Source of the DNA: JAVVRI01 sp036654795
GTDB lineage: Bacteria > Bacteroidota > Bacteroidia > Bacteroidales > Tannerellaceae
Assembly: GCA_036654795.1 (NCBI GenBank)
Contig: JAVVRI010000095.1
Span: forward strand, 1 to 12,058
DNA: 12,058 nt
Direction: 5' to 3'
The position numbers and the translations under genes are program-made. Under the pieces are notes generated by a model that did not search any database, was not told where the DNA came from, and saw only the letters and a list, made by a program, of their open reading frames with translations. Numbering within the stretch: the stretch's first letter is position 1; each line of letters begins with the position of its first letter. This document shows, one piece after another, positions 1-8,316 of this stretch.

Positions 1-39
1 AGGTTGAAGGCTATGAGGGAGCTCGCTCAAACTGCATAA
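1..39 (+). CDS. possible C-terminal end of an upstream plus-strand gene (partial)
   Basis: Frame 1 is open from the window edge and ends with TAA at 37-39, reading RLKAMRELAQTA. The residues look like an ordinary helical protein tail, and the following terminator hairpin at 79-102 fits a gene ending here and converging on manA. Only 12 codons are visible, so no family can be named. The same bases include a GAGCNNGCTCAAA module like the palindromic element at the right end of the window, so this stretch could be repeat sequence instead. The call is weak. Confidence 0.3.
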   Translation, partial: RLKAMRELAQTA

Positions 40-78
40 AAAATACTTCCGAAACAAAGCCAATATTTTGGCTCAAAA

Positions 79-102
79 AAAAAGGGCTAAAAAGCCCTTT
101 TT
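79..102. terminator. bidirectional rho-independent terminator
   Basis: A 10-bp perfect stem, AAAAAGGGCT (79-88) and AGCCCTTTTT (93-102), encloses an AAAA loop. It has T-rich sequence on the right and an A-run (75-83) on the left, so it can act as an intrinsic terminator in both directions. It sits about 40 nt beyond the manA stop on the minus strand and about 40 nt beyond the possible plus-strand gene end at 39, as expected between converging genes. Confidence 0.8.
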
Positions 103-141
103 CTCTATCATTTTGCGCTGTTACAACGCAATAAAGATTTC

Positions 142-1116
142 TTATTTGATATACGTTTCCATAAGTTTGGCACCTGACACCGGAGAAAGGGTTACAAACC
201 TCGTATCGGCAGGCACAAGCAGCGTCTGTCCCTGATATATGGACACCTGGTAGCCTTTATTGTCTCGAATAGTAACCTCGCCGGCCATGCAGATATAGAC
301 TACGAACGAATCCAGATCAGAGAAGTCGCGCACCATCATCGTGTCCAGATCCAGCAAATTCGTGGTAAAGTAGCTACAACTGGCCAACTCCACCGTTGCA
401 TTGGTATGCGCCTTATAGTGGGTACGGTAATCTGTGCATAAAGTATAATCAATTGCGTCCTTGGCCAATTCGGTATGCAGTTCACGTCCGTTTCCGGCAG
501 CATCCTTACGATTATAGTCGTAGATACGATAAGTAATGTTGCTTGTCTGCTGTATCTCAGCAATGAAGCAACCGGAACCAATTGCATGCACGCGACCGGC
601 CGGAAGGAAGAACACATCCCCTTCGTTTACACTATATTGTTGCAAGACGTCCATAATCGTATTCTCCTCTACCCGCTTCACATACTCGTCCGCATTGATC
701 TGCTTTGAGAAGCCGGAATAAAGCATGGCGTCCTTGGCAGCCTTGACTACATACCACATTTCGGTTTTGCCGAACGAGTTGTGTCTTTTCTTAGCCAACT
801 CATCGTCGGGGTGCACCTGAATGGAAAGATTGTCACGAGCATCAATAAACTTGATCAGCAACGGAAAGGTCGTACCAAACCGCTCCATCACCTTTTCGCC
901 CAACAAAGAAGCGCCATACGTACGGATCAGTTCGTCCAAGCTTTTCCCTTCTAGTTCACCGCTGTCTACTATTGAATAATTACCTTCTACATGAGAAAGT
1001 TCCCAACTTTCACCGATACCCTCCTGTAACGGTGTAATACCCTTGAATGGGCAAATATCTGCACCTCCCCAAATAATACTTTTCAGGATAGGTTTGAATG
1101 TGAATGGATATAACAT
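142..1116 (-). CDS. manA: mannose-6-phosphate isomerase, class I (type I PMI)
   Basis: Cytoplasmic zinc enzyme that interconverts mannose 6-phosphate and fructose 6-phosphate, linking mannose use and GDP-mannose supply to glycolysis. The 324-residue length matches the short Bacillus-type PMI. The cupin metal site is visible: QVHPDD gives Q100 and H102, GKTEMWY gives E119, and LPAGRVHAIG gives H177. The conserved TYRIYDYNR segment supplies R197, expected near the active site. The N-terminus (YPFTFKPILKSIIWGG) matches the usual family opening, which supports the ATG at 1116. The gene lies 43 nt downstream of glgB on the same strand, so it is probably the second gene of a glgB-manA transcript ending at the hairpin at 79-102. 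No separate promoter was evident. Confidence 0.95.
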   Translation of the reverse strand: MLYPFTFKPILKSIIWGGADICPFKGITPLQEGIGESWELSHVEGNYSIVDSGELEGKSLDELIRTYGASLLGEKVMERFGTTFPLLIKFIDARDNLSIQVHPDDELAKKRHNSFGKTEMWYVVKAAKDAMLYSGFSKQINADEYVKRVEENTIMDVLQQYSVNEGDVFFLPAGRVHAIGSGCFIAEIQQTSNITYRIYDYNRKDAAGNGRELHTELAKDAIDYTLCTDYRTHYKAHTNATVELASCSYFTTNLLDLDTMMVRDFSDLDSFVVYICMAGEVTIRDNKGYQVSIYQGQTLLVPADTRFVTLSPVSGAKLMETYIK

Positions 1117-1159
1117 AAGTTACTCTGGTTATTTTAGTTATTATAGTATTCTTCCCCTT

Positions 1160-3178
1160 TTATTTCTTGACCTTTATCTTGCGCAACACCACCGCACTGC
1201 GTGCCGGCAAATAAAGCTGCAGCCATTCCTTTTTCTCTTGCTTAAAGAGCGGGTCAAACTGTGTAAAGTGATGTATCGCGTCGTCCGCCAAACCAAAACC
1301 ACCAAAACGGGAAGCATCCGTATTAAGCATAACCTCATATTCGCCCTTAGGTGCAAGGAAACCGTAATCAGTATAAGATTGCGAAGGGCTGTAGTTGAAT
1401 ACAAACACAAGGTCTTTACGCATGTAGGCCAATATCTGGTCGCTTTCGCTGTCCCATATTTTTTGGATAGGGGTAGCTTGGAAATTCTTTACACTACGAA
1501 TCAGTTCCAGCATTTCACGGTCGAAGTCGCCCAAGAAGTGGTATTTCAAATCCATATTGTCCACCAAGTTCCATTGACGACGTGCATACTTGCACGACCA
1601 TCCGTTTCCTTCGCGGGGGAAGTCTATCCATTCAGGATGTCCAAACTCGTTCCCCATAAAGTTCAGGTAGCCGCCATTGATCGTTGTGGCAGTTGCTAAA
1701 CGGATCATCTTATGCAATGCCATGCCACGTTCCACCACCATGTTGTGATCGTCCTTCTGCATGTGCCAGTACATTTCGGCATCAATGAGACGGAAAATGA
1801 TGGTCTTGTCGCCCACCAATGCCTGATCATGGCTTTCTGCATAGCTGATCGTCTTTTCGTCCGCACGGCGGTTGGTTGTTTCCCACCAGATAGAAGCAGG
1901 GCTCCAGTCCTCATCCTGTTTTTCCTTGATCGTTTTGATCCAGTAATCAGGAATATTCATGGCCATACGATAGTCGAAACCGTAACCGCCATCCTCTACT
2001 GTGGCAGCAAGACCCGGCATGCCGCTCACCTCTTCAGCGATAGTTATCGCATTTTTATTTACTTCATGAATCAGTTTGTTTGCCAAGGTGAGATAGGCTA
2101 TTGCATCGCCATCCTGACTACCATTGAAGTATCCTTCGTAGTTGCAGAAAGCTTCACCCAATCCGTGGCTATAGTATAGCATAGAAGTAACACCGTCGAA
2201 ACGGAATCCATCAAATTTGTATTCGTCTAACCAGAACTTGCAATTGGATAGAAGGAAGTGGAGCACTTCGTTCTTGCCATAATCGAAACAAAGCGAATCC
2301 CAAGCAGGATGTTCGCGGCGTTGATCTGCATGGAAGTATTGATTTATAGAACCGTCGAAGCGACCCAAGCCCTCTACTTCGTTCTTTACAGCGTGGCTAT
2401 GCACAATGTCCATAATCACGGCGATGCCCATGCCATGCGCTTCGTCAATCAACTGCTTCAGCTCATCTGGAGTACCAAAACGAGACGAGGCTGCAAAGAA
2501 GCTACTTACATGATAGCCAAAGGAACCATAATAAGGATGCTCCTGAATGGCCATAATCTGAATCGTATTATATCCCTCTTTCACTACACGGGGCAGAACG
2601 TCCGTGCGAAATTCGTTATAAGTGCCGACCTTCTCTTCATTCGACCCCATACCTACGTGGCATTCATAGATCAACAATGGAGCAACGTCCGGTTTGAATC
2701 GTTTATTTTTAAAGACGTATGGTCGCTTGGGGTTCCATACTTGCGCACTGAATATTTTAGACTGGTCGTCTTGTACAACACGACGAATCCATGCAGGGAT
2801 ACGTTCTCCTGAACCTCCCTCCCATTCAATTAGCAACTTGAATAAGTCCTCATGATGCAATAAGTCCTCCGGCAACGCAATCTCCCAAACACCCTGTCCT
2901 ATTCGCTTCAGTTTATACTTTTCTTCTTTCTTCCAATCGTTAAACGTACCGATCAGATAGATAGCAGTGGCATTAGGAGCCCATTCGCGAAACACCCACC
3001 CTTTTGTAGATTTATGTAACCCAAAGTAAAGATATCCGGAAGCCATCTCTGATAAGGTTTGCTTACCATTGTTCGTCAAATTCTTTTCTTTCTCAATAGC
3101 ATATTGATACCGGCCTTCTATTGCTGCCTCAAAGGGGGCTAGCCAAGGGTCATTCTTTATTAGATTTAGTGACTCCAT
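1160..3178 (-). CDS. glgB: 1,4-alpha-glucan branching enzyme, eukaryote-like GH13 type
   Basis: Cuts alpha-1,4-glucan chains and rejoins them as alpha-1,6 branches during glycogen synthesis. The 672-residue protein has an N-terminal CBM48/E-set domain (about 55-145, with WVFREWAPNA and GTFNDW) and then a GH13 barrel. Catalytic regions are intact: region I DIVHSH (257-262), region II GFRFDGV with nucleophile D328, region III AEEVSGMP with acid/base E382, and region IV ESHDQAL with D451. MGNEFGHPEW and the C-terminal beta domain follow. YYSHG, EEVSGMPG and ESHDQALVG resemble eukaryotic starch and glycogen branching enzymes (GH13_8, from memory) more than E. coli GlgB. The ATG at 3178 starts a sensible N-terminus. 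No glgA or glgC lies in the window. It is transcribed divergently from the cation antiporter. Confidence 0.95.
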   Translation of the reverse strand: MESLNLIKNDPWLAPFEAAIEGRYQYAIEKEKNLTNNGKQTLSEMASGYLYFGLHKSTKGWVFREWAPNATAIYLIGTFNDWKKEEKYKLKRIGQGVWEIALPEDLLHHEDLFKLLIEWEGGSGERIPAWIRRVVQDDQSKIFSAQVWNPKRPYVFKNKRFKPDVAPLLIYECHVGMGSNEEKVGTYNEFRTDVLPRVVKEGYNTIQIMAIQEHPYYGSFGYHVSSFFAASSRFGTPDELKQLIDEAHGMGIAVIMDIVHSHAVKNEVEGLGRFDGSINQYFHADQRREHPAWDSLCFDYGKNEVLHFLLSNCKFWLDEYKFDGFRFDGVTSMLYYSHGLGEAFCNYEGYFNGSQDGDAIAYLTLANKLIHEVNKNAITIAEEVSGMPGLAATVEDGGYGFDYRMAMNIPDYWIKTIKEKQDEDWSPASIWWETTNRRADEKTISYAESHDQALVGDKTIIFRLIDAEMYWHMQKDDHNMVVERGMALHKMIRLATATTINGGYLNFMGNEFGHPEWIDFPREGNGWSCKYARRQWNLVDNMDLKYHFLGDFDREMLELIRSVKNFQATPIQKIWDSESDQILAYMRKDLVFVFNYSPSQSYTDYGFLAPKGEYEVMLNTDASRFGGFGLADDAIHHFTQFDPLFKQEKKEWLQLYLPARSAVVLRKIKVKK

Positions 3179-3203
3179 GATTTATTTGTATTTGGTTGTC
3201 CCG

Positions 3204-3211
3204 CAAAGATA
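3204..3211 (-). promoter_or_regulatory. candidate -7 element of the glgB promoter
   Basis: Read on the minus strand this is TATCTTTG, an exact match to the Bacteroidetes -7 consensus TAnnTTTG. It lies 25 nt upstream of the glgB ATG, leaving a leader of roughly 20 nt. No clear TTG/TTTG element is present about 20 nt further upstream, so the assignment rests on the -7 alone. Confidence 0.4.
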
Positions 3212-3229
3212 AAAGAAAAAAGCATACTG

Positions 3230-3261
3230 TTGGGATATTATTAGTATATTTCTTACATTTG
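3230..3261 (+). promoter_or_regulatory. Bacteroidetes-type promoter of the CPA2 antiporter gene
   Basis: TTG at 3230-3232 (-33 element) is followed after 21 nt by TACATTTG at 3254-3261, an exact TAnnTTTG -7 match. Transcription would begin near 3268, about 15 nt before the ATG at 3283. This also argues against the in-frame TTG at 3196 as the start codon, because it lies upstream of the promoter. Confidence 0.65.
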
Positions 3262-3282
3262 CACCAAACCGTAATTCAAACG

Positions 3283-5571
3283 ATGAGTAAAGGAACTAGA
3301 AGTCTTACCTTTTATTTGATGATGATCGTTATCTTTGGTTCGTTGATGTACTTGATCGCCAAAGAGGGAGAGAGTCAGCAAGTGGACAGTGCAGTCACAT
3401 CCATGTATGCAGCGCCTACCGATATGGGCGAAGGATTCTCATTGTTCCTTAAATTGTTAGCACATCATATAGAATCTCCAATCGGCATTTTGCTGCTTCA
3501 AATCATAACGATATTGATTGTCTGTCGTCTCTTCGGATGGCTGTTTCTCAAGATTGGACAGCCTACTGTGATTGGAGAGATTGTAGCCGGTATTGTGCTC
3601 GGACCATCTGTACTGGGGCATCTGATGCCGGAAGTATCCGGATTCCTCTTCCGACCGGACTCCTTAGGTAATATTAGTATATTAAGTCAATTCGGACTTA
3701 TTCTTTTCATGTTCGCCATTGGCATGGAACTAGATATTACCGAAGTGCGCAAGAAGCTGAAGGAGACTATCCTGATCAGCCATACCAGCACCATCGTCCC
3801 TTTCTTCTTCGGAATGCTTACGGCCTACTTTGTTTACGATTCGTATGCAAACAAGAGCACACCATTTCTCTCTTTCGCACTCTTTATAGGGATAGCTCTA
3901 AGCATTACGGCTTTTCCGGTATTAGCACGCATCATACAGGAAAAGGGGCTGACGCATACCCATCTAGGAACGATCTCTTTAGCCAGTGCGGCCAATGGTG
4001 ACATTACGGCTTGGTGCATACTGGCGGTCGTAATCGCGATTGCTCAGGCAGGTAGCATGCTAAGTGCTACCTATAATATTTTATTTTCAGTTCTTTATAT
4101 TGTGTTGATGTTCTATGCCGTACGTCCGTTTCTGCGAATGATCGGGCATATCTATCATAATAAGGAGGTAATCAATAAAGGCTTGGTAGCGTTTATGCTT
4201 CTTTTCCTGATTATCTCATCTTATCTGACGGAAATTTTGGGGCTTCACGCCCTGTTCGGCGCCTTTATTGCCGGCGTAGTGATGCCTAGCAACGTAAAGT
4301 TTCGCAAGATAATGACGGAAAAGGTAGAAGATGTCTCCTTATCCCTATTTCTGCCGTTGTTCTTTGTTTCTACCGGACTGCGTACGGAGATTGGGTTACT
4401 GAATAGTCCGGAGCTATGGTGGCTTTGCGCAATATTTACAATCGTAGCGATTATCGGTAAGTTTGGTGGCGCATTCTTCTCTGCCCGTTTTGTGGGAGAA
4501 AGCTGGAAAGACAGCCTCTACATAGGTGCCTTGATGAATACCCGCGGACTGATGGAGTTGGTCGTACTGACAATCGGCTACGAAATGAAGATACTTCCCC
4601 CTCCTATCTTTGTCATGTTGGTACTGATGACACTCGTCACTACCTTTATGACCACTCCACTCGTCTCTTTTATCAACTTCTGCTTCCGCACGAGGGAAAA
4701 GATTAAGGAGTATAAACACAGCGAACCAACAGAAGGCGTTTTCAAGATACTGCTTTCCTTTGGACGAGCCAGTAACGGACAAGTCATGCTAGACGTAGCG
4801 CACCAGATGTTTTCACGCAACAAGAACAAGCTGGAGCTGACCGCTCTCCACCTGACCGTGGGTACAGACGTCAACCCGCTACATACCGACAACTTCGAAG
4901 AGGTCAGTTTCGGTCCAATCCTCTATGGTGCACAAAAACTGGGAGTATCCATCTTCACACGCTACGAAGTGTCGAATAATGCCAGCCAAGACATCTGTAA
5001 CATCGTAAACAACGAAGGGTTCGACTTTCTGCTTGTTGGTGCCGGCATCTCTATGAGCGACCTGCCTAGCGACATCGATGCCAACCGCTATCGCACTTCG
5101 TTCTACAACAAATATTTCAAACATTTCAAGGCACCCGAATCTTGGTTCTATCCCGGCGCCCTACTAAAAGACAAGACGAAACAGTTTATTGAGCAGGCCG
5201 ACTGCGCCGTCGGCGTATTCGTAAACCGCGGCTTCGTTAAGGCAACAAGTGTGATTCTGATCATCGAGTCGGAAACAGATCTATATCTGCTTCCCTACGC
5301 CCGCACACTGCTAAAGGCCACACATGGTTCCATTGGCATTGTAAACAAAAGTAGCACCACTACGCCCGGCCGTGAATCGATCCAAACAGCTCTGCAACAA
5401 TTTGCGGCAGAAATTGCTCAGGCCACCATCCTTCCAAACAAAGACTTGACGCCGGAACTATTTAACGGATATAACTTTATGCTCATCAGCTACCACACTT
5501 GGAACGACGTTTCCGACCATCGTAAGGAAGCCCTGCAACGCATGCCATCCACACTTATATTAAGCAAGTAG
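3283..5571 (+). CDS. CPA2 (Kef/CHX-like) cation:proton antiporter with C-terminal cytoplasmic domain
   Basis: Inner-membrane monovalent cation/H+ antiporter of the Na_H_Exchanger (KefB-like) family, probably exchanging K+ or Na+ for protons. From the ATG at 3283 it has 762 residues. An N-terminal membrane helix (about 7-29) precedes a multi-helix exchanger domain (about 63-465). This contains GQPTVIGEIVAGIVLGPSVLG, ITAFPVLARII (208-218), SLASAANGDITAW with the likely ion-binding D240, and MNTRGLMEL (418-426), a motif also known from plant CHX exchangers. Residues about 473-762 are soluble; their spacing suggests two universal-stress-like folds, but that is inference. No TrkA-N/RCK nucleotide-binding motif was seen, so it is not a canonical KefB/KefC. 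The frame extends upstream to a TTG at 3196, but the promoter position favours ATG 3283. The transported ion cannot be read from sequence. Confidence 0.9.
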   Translation: MSKGTRSLTFYLMMIVIFGSLMYLIAKEGESQQVDSAVTSMYAAPTDMGEGFSLFLKLLAHHIESPIGILLLQIITILIVCRLFGWLFLKIGQPTVIGEIVAGIVLGPSVLGHLMPEVSGFLFRPDSLGNISILSQFGLILFMFAIGMELDITEVRKKLKETILISHTSTIVPFFFGMLTAYFVYDSYANKSTPFLSFALFIGIALSITAFPVLARIIQEKGLTHTHLGTISLASAANGDITAWCILAVVIAIAQAGSMLSATYNILFSVLYIVLMFYAVRPFLRMIGHIYHNKEVINKGLVAFMLLFLIISSYLTEILGLHALFGAFIAGVVMPSNVKFRKIMTEKVEDVSLSLFLPLFFVSTGLRTEIGLLNSPELWWLCAIFTIVAIIGKFGGAFFSARFVGESWKDSLYIGALMNTRGLMELVVLTIGYEMKILPPPIFVMLVLMTLVTTFMTTPLVSFINFCFRTREKIKEYKHSEPTEGVFKILLSFGRASNGQVMLDVAHQMFSRNKNKLELTALHLTVGTDVNPLHTDNFEEVSFGPILYGAQKLGVSIFTRYEVSNNASQDICNIVNNEGFDFLLVGAGISMSDLPSDIDANRYRTSFYNKYFKHFKAPESWFYPGALLKDKTKQFIEQADCAVGVFVNRGFVKATSVILIIESETDLYLLPYARTLLKATHGSIGIVNKSSTTTPGRESIQTALQQFAAEIAQATILPNKDLTPELFNGYNFMLISYHTWNDVSDHRKEALQRMPSTLILSK

Positions 5572-5646
5572 CCATAGGAGATTACAAACGAGCCTTATTA
5601 TTCATCTTTTAGCCCAGAATGATTAAAGATTATTAATGAGCGCCCC

Positions 5647-5677
5647 TTTTCTTCTCCAAGGAAAAACGTTACCTTTG
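5647..5677 (+). promoter_or_regulatory. candidate promoter of the DUF5686-nhaC unit
   Basis: TACCTTTG at 5670-5677 matches the Bacteroidetes TAnnTTTG -7 element exactly. TTTT at 5647-5650, 19 nt upstream, is a partial match to the TTTG -33 element. The start site would fall near 5684, about 35 nt before the ATG at 5719. The leader contains a purine-rich AGGAAAGGAG stretch ending about 13 nt before the ATG, longer than usual Shine-Dalgarno spacing. Confidence 0.55.
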
Positions 5678-5718
5678 TCGCTCATATTTTTCCTTAGGAA
5701 AGGAGCAAAAAACATTAC

Positions 5719-8301
5719 ATGGCAAAACAGATTTACTACATTATATTATTGACCTTGCTGTTTGCAGCAAGCAACACATCTCCCCTACATGCACAAAGCG
5801 TGACTACGGCATCCGGTATCGTAAAGGACTCTATTACGGGCGAACCGTTGTCTTATGTTTCCGTTATGTTCGAAAACTCTACGATTGGAACCATGACGGA
5901 CGACAATGGGGAATTCACCCTTCATAACGAGAAAGGGCTGTCCACTTTGCTGGTCACCTCGCTGGGATATAACACAAAAACAATTCACGTCAAGGCACGG
6001 CAGAAGAACAGCGGAATGAAAATCCTTATCAGCCCGACCTCATTCCAGATTGCAGAAGTAGTAATCAAACCCAAACGTGAGAAATACACCCGGAAAGACA
6101 ATCCGGCCGTTGAGCTGATACGACAGGTTATTGCCCACAAAGACAATAACCGCATCGAATCCGAAAAAGAATACAGCACCGAATGCTACGAGAAGCTAAG
6201 CCTCTCGCTGGACAATTTCAATCCGAACTTGGACAAGAATAAATTCATGCGTAAGTTCAAATTTATCAAAAACTATCTGGATTCATCCGAATTCAACGGT
6301 AAGCCGATCCTTACCCTCTCCATACGCGAAGCGCTCTCCGACATCTACTATCGCAAAGAGCCTAAAAGCACCAAGACCATCACCAAAGCCAAACGCCTTC
6401 AGGGGGTAGACCAGACCCTAGACGAAGGAGGAATCACCTCCAATCTGGAAGAGATCTTTCAAAGCATCAATATATTCGACAACAACATCACGTTGCTGCT
6501 TAACCGTTTTGTCAGCCCGCTCTCTTCCACATTGGCTACTACTTACTACAAATACTACATCATGGATACGCTCAACGTATCCGGAGACAAATGCGTAGAC
6601 CTGGCTTTCGTGCCGGTAAACAGTGAGAGTTATGGCTTTACGGGGCGATTATACATTACCCTAGACGGTCATTATGCGGTGAAAAAGTTTCTACTGAACG
6701 TTCCGCAAAACATCAACCTCAACTTCGTGGAGAAGCTCCGCATTGAACAGGAGTTTATGCGCCTGCCCGACAGTACGTGGGTGGTAAACAATGAAAACAC
6801 ATACATCAACTTCTTCTTTGTGAAAGGGTCGCAACAGTTCTACGCCCATCAACTTAGGAACTACAGCAAATACGATCTGAGTGTAGAAAAGAGCGACTCC
6901 GTGTTCGGCCTGCTCGGTCAGAATCACATCATGCCCATGGCTAGTGCACAGACTGACAGCTTCTGGGTACACAACCGCCATGTCCCGCTCAAAGAGAAAG
7001 AAAACGCATTGGACGACCTGCTGAATCAGCTCCGAAAGATACCGGTATTCAATGTTATCATCAAAACGGCCGAGATTCTAATCTCTGGCTATATACAGAC
7101 AGGCAAGGATAGACAATCCAGTAAGTTCGACTTCGGTCCGATGAACACCACGTTCAGTTCGAACCATCTGGAAGGATTCCGCATGCGAATCGGCGGAATG
7201 ACAACCGCTAACCTGAACCCGCATCTTTTTGCCAGTGGTTTCTTGGCTTACGGCGTAAACGACCGCAAGCTGAAGTATAACGCCAAACTAACCTACAGCG
7301 TCAACAGAAAAGAATATCACGCAGGGGAAACACCCGTCAACAACCTTTCTGTCATTCAAGAATACGACCTCTATACACCCGGACAGGACTTCCTTTTTAC
7401 CAGCAAGGATAACATCTTTGTGGCTTGGAAAGTAGGCGAACCGGTAACGAAGATGACCTATATCCGCAAAACCATGCTCCATTACGAAAAGGAATGGCTT
7501 AACGGACTCACCTTTAAGGCATGGGCTCGCAACCAGAACGACGAAGCAGCAGGAAGCCTGCAATACATTCGCCGGGACGAAGCTGGCAATCTGTTCAACG
7601 AAAAGAGCATCACCACCTCCGAACTAGGCGCGCAACTGCGCTTCGCACCGGGCGAACGTGCTTATAACGGACGTGCCGGAAAAGGTTCTGTGTTCAACTT
7701 AGCAAAGGATGCACCCATCTTTCGCCTCTCCCATCAGATAGGATTCAAAGATGTATTCGGTGGAGACTATAACTATAACCATACCGAACTGAGTGCCGAG
7801 AAGCGCATTTGGCTCTCCTCATTCGGACATATCGACGCACAACTAAAAGCAGGTAAGGTTTGGAACAAAGTACCTTTCCCCCTGCTAATCATGCCCAATA
7901 CGAACCAATCAGTAACCATTCAGCCAGAAGCATTCCACTTGATGAACGCAATGGAATTTATAGCCGATCAGTACGTTTCCTTTAGTGCTACCTATTACCT
8001 CAAAGGATGGATACTGAACCGGATTCCGGGCGTCAAATGGTTAAAACTTCGCGAAGTAATATCATTTAACGGAATCTACGGAAACCTGACGGATAAGAAC
8101 AACCCGATGAAGTCTGACAACCTCTTCTTGTTTCCCGATGGCACACAGCCTATCGGAAACACACCTTATATGGAGGCCAGTGTCGGTCTGGAAAACATCT
8201 TCAAGATTCTACGCATCGACTACTATCGCCGGCTCACCTATCTAGACCAGCCAAACATTAAGAAGGGTGGTATACGTATCGCCCTCCGCTTCTCGTTCTA
8301 G
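5719..8301 (+). CDS. DUF5686 / carboxypeptidase-regulatory-like domain outer membrane protein
   Basis: Predicted outer membrane beta-barrel protein of unknown function, a family common in Bacteroidetes. Of 860 residues, 1-25 form a signal peptide (hydrophobic core IILLTLLFAA, likely cleavage after HA before QSV). About 28-115 form a carboxypeptidase D regulatory-like beta-sandwich (SGIVKDSITGEPLSYVSV, TDDNGEFTL, LGYNTKTI), as at the N-termini of SusC-like proteins. The remainder matches my recollection of DUF5686, with aromatic-rich alternating strands and a terminal GGIRIALRFSF ending in phenylalanine, a typical barrel-assembly signal. No TonB-dependent plug domain was recognised, so it is not a standard SusC transporter. 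The stop is 15 nt before nhaC, implying co-transcription. Substrate and role are unknown. Confidence 0.85.
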   Translation: MAKQIYYIILLTLLFAASNTSPLHAQSVTTASGIVKDSITGEPLSYVSVMFENSTIGTMTDDNGEFTLHNEKGLSTLLVTSLGYNTKTIHVKARQKNSGMKILISPTSFQIAEVVIKPKREKYTRKDNPAVELIRQVIAHKDNNRIESEKEYSTECYEKLSLSLDNFNPNLDKNKFMRKFKFIKNYLDSSEFNGKPILTLSIREALSDIYYRKEPKSTKTITKAKRLQGVDQTLDEGGITSNLEEIFQSINIFDNNITLLLNRFVSPLSSTLATTYYKYYIMDTLNVSGDKCVDLAFVPVNSESYGFTGRLYITLDGHYAVKKFLLNVPQNINLNFVEKLRIEQEFMRLPDSTWVVNNENTYINFFFVKGSQQFYAHQLRNYSKYDLSVEKSDSVFGLLGQNHIMPMASAQTDSFWVHNRHVPLKEKENALDDLLNQLRKIPVFNVIIKTAEILISGYIQTGKDRQSSKFDFGPMNTTFSSNHLEGFRMRIGGMTTANLNPHLFASGFLAYGVNDRKLKYNAKLTYSVNRKEYHAGETPVNNLSVIQEYDLYTPGQDFLFTSKDNIFVAWKVGEPVTKMTYIRKTMLHYEKEWLNGLTFKAWARNQNDEAAGSLQYIRRDEAGNLFNEKSITTSELGAQLRFAPGERAYNGRAGKGSVFNLAKDAPIFRLSHQIGFKDVFGGDYNYNHTELSAEKRIWLSSFGHIDAQLKAGKVWNKVPFPLLIMPNTNQSVTIQPEAFHLMNAMEFIADQYVSFSATYYLKGWILNRIPGVKWLKLREVISFNGIYGNLTDKNNPMKSDNLFLFPDGTQPIGNTPYMEASVGLENIFKILRIDYYRRLTYLDQPNIKKGGIRIALRFSF

Positions 8302-8316
8302 TTAACAAAACAAAGG

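Noticed and set aside
113..131. Small hairpin TTGCG/CGCAA just after the manA stop
   Set aside because: The 5-bp stem with a 9-nt loop is weak and the nearby hairpin at 79-102 is a far better terminator.
1043..2812. Long open frames on the plus strand antisense to glgB
   Set aside because: They lie entirely opposite a gene with intact catalytic motifs, and their translations show no recognisable domain or consistent composition.
3196..3282. N-terminal extension of the antiporter from an in-frame TTG
   Set aside because: The extra 29 residues would start upstream of a well-formed promoter (3230-3261) and look like random, basic sequence; ATG 3283 fits the expected leader and protein start.
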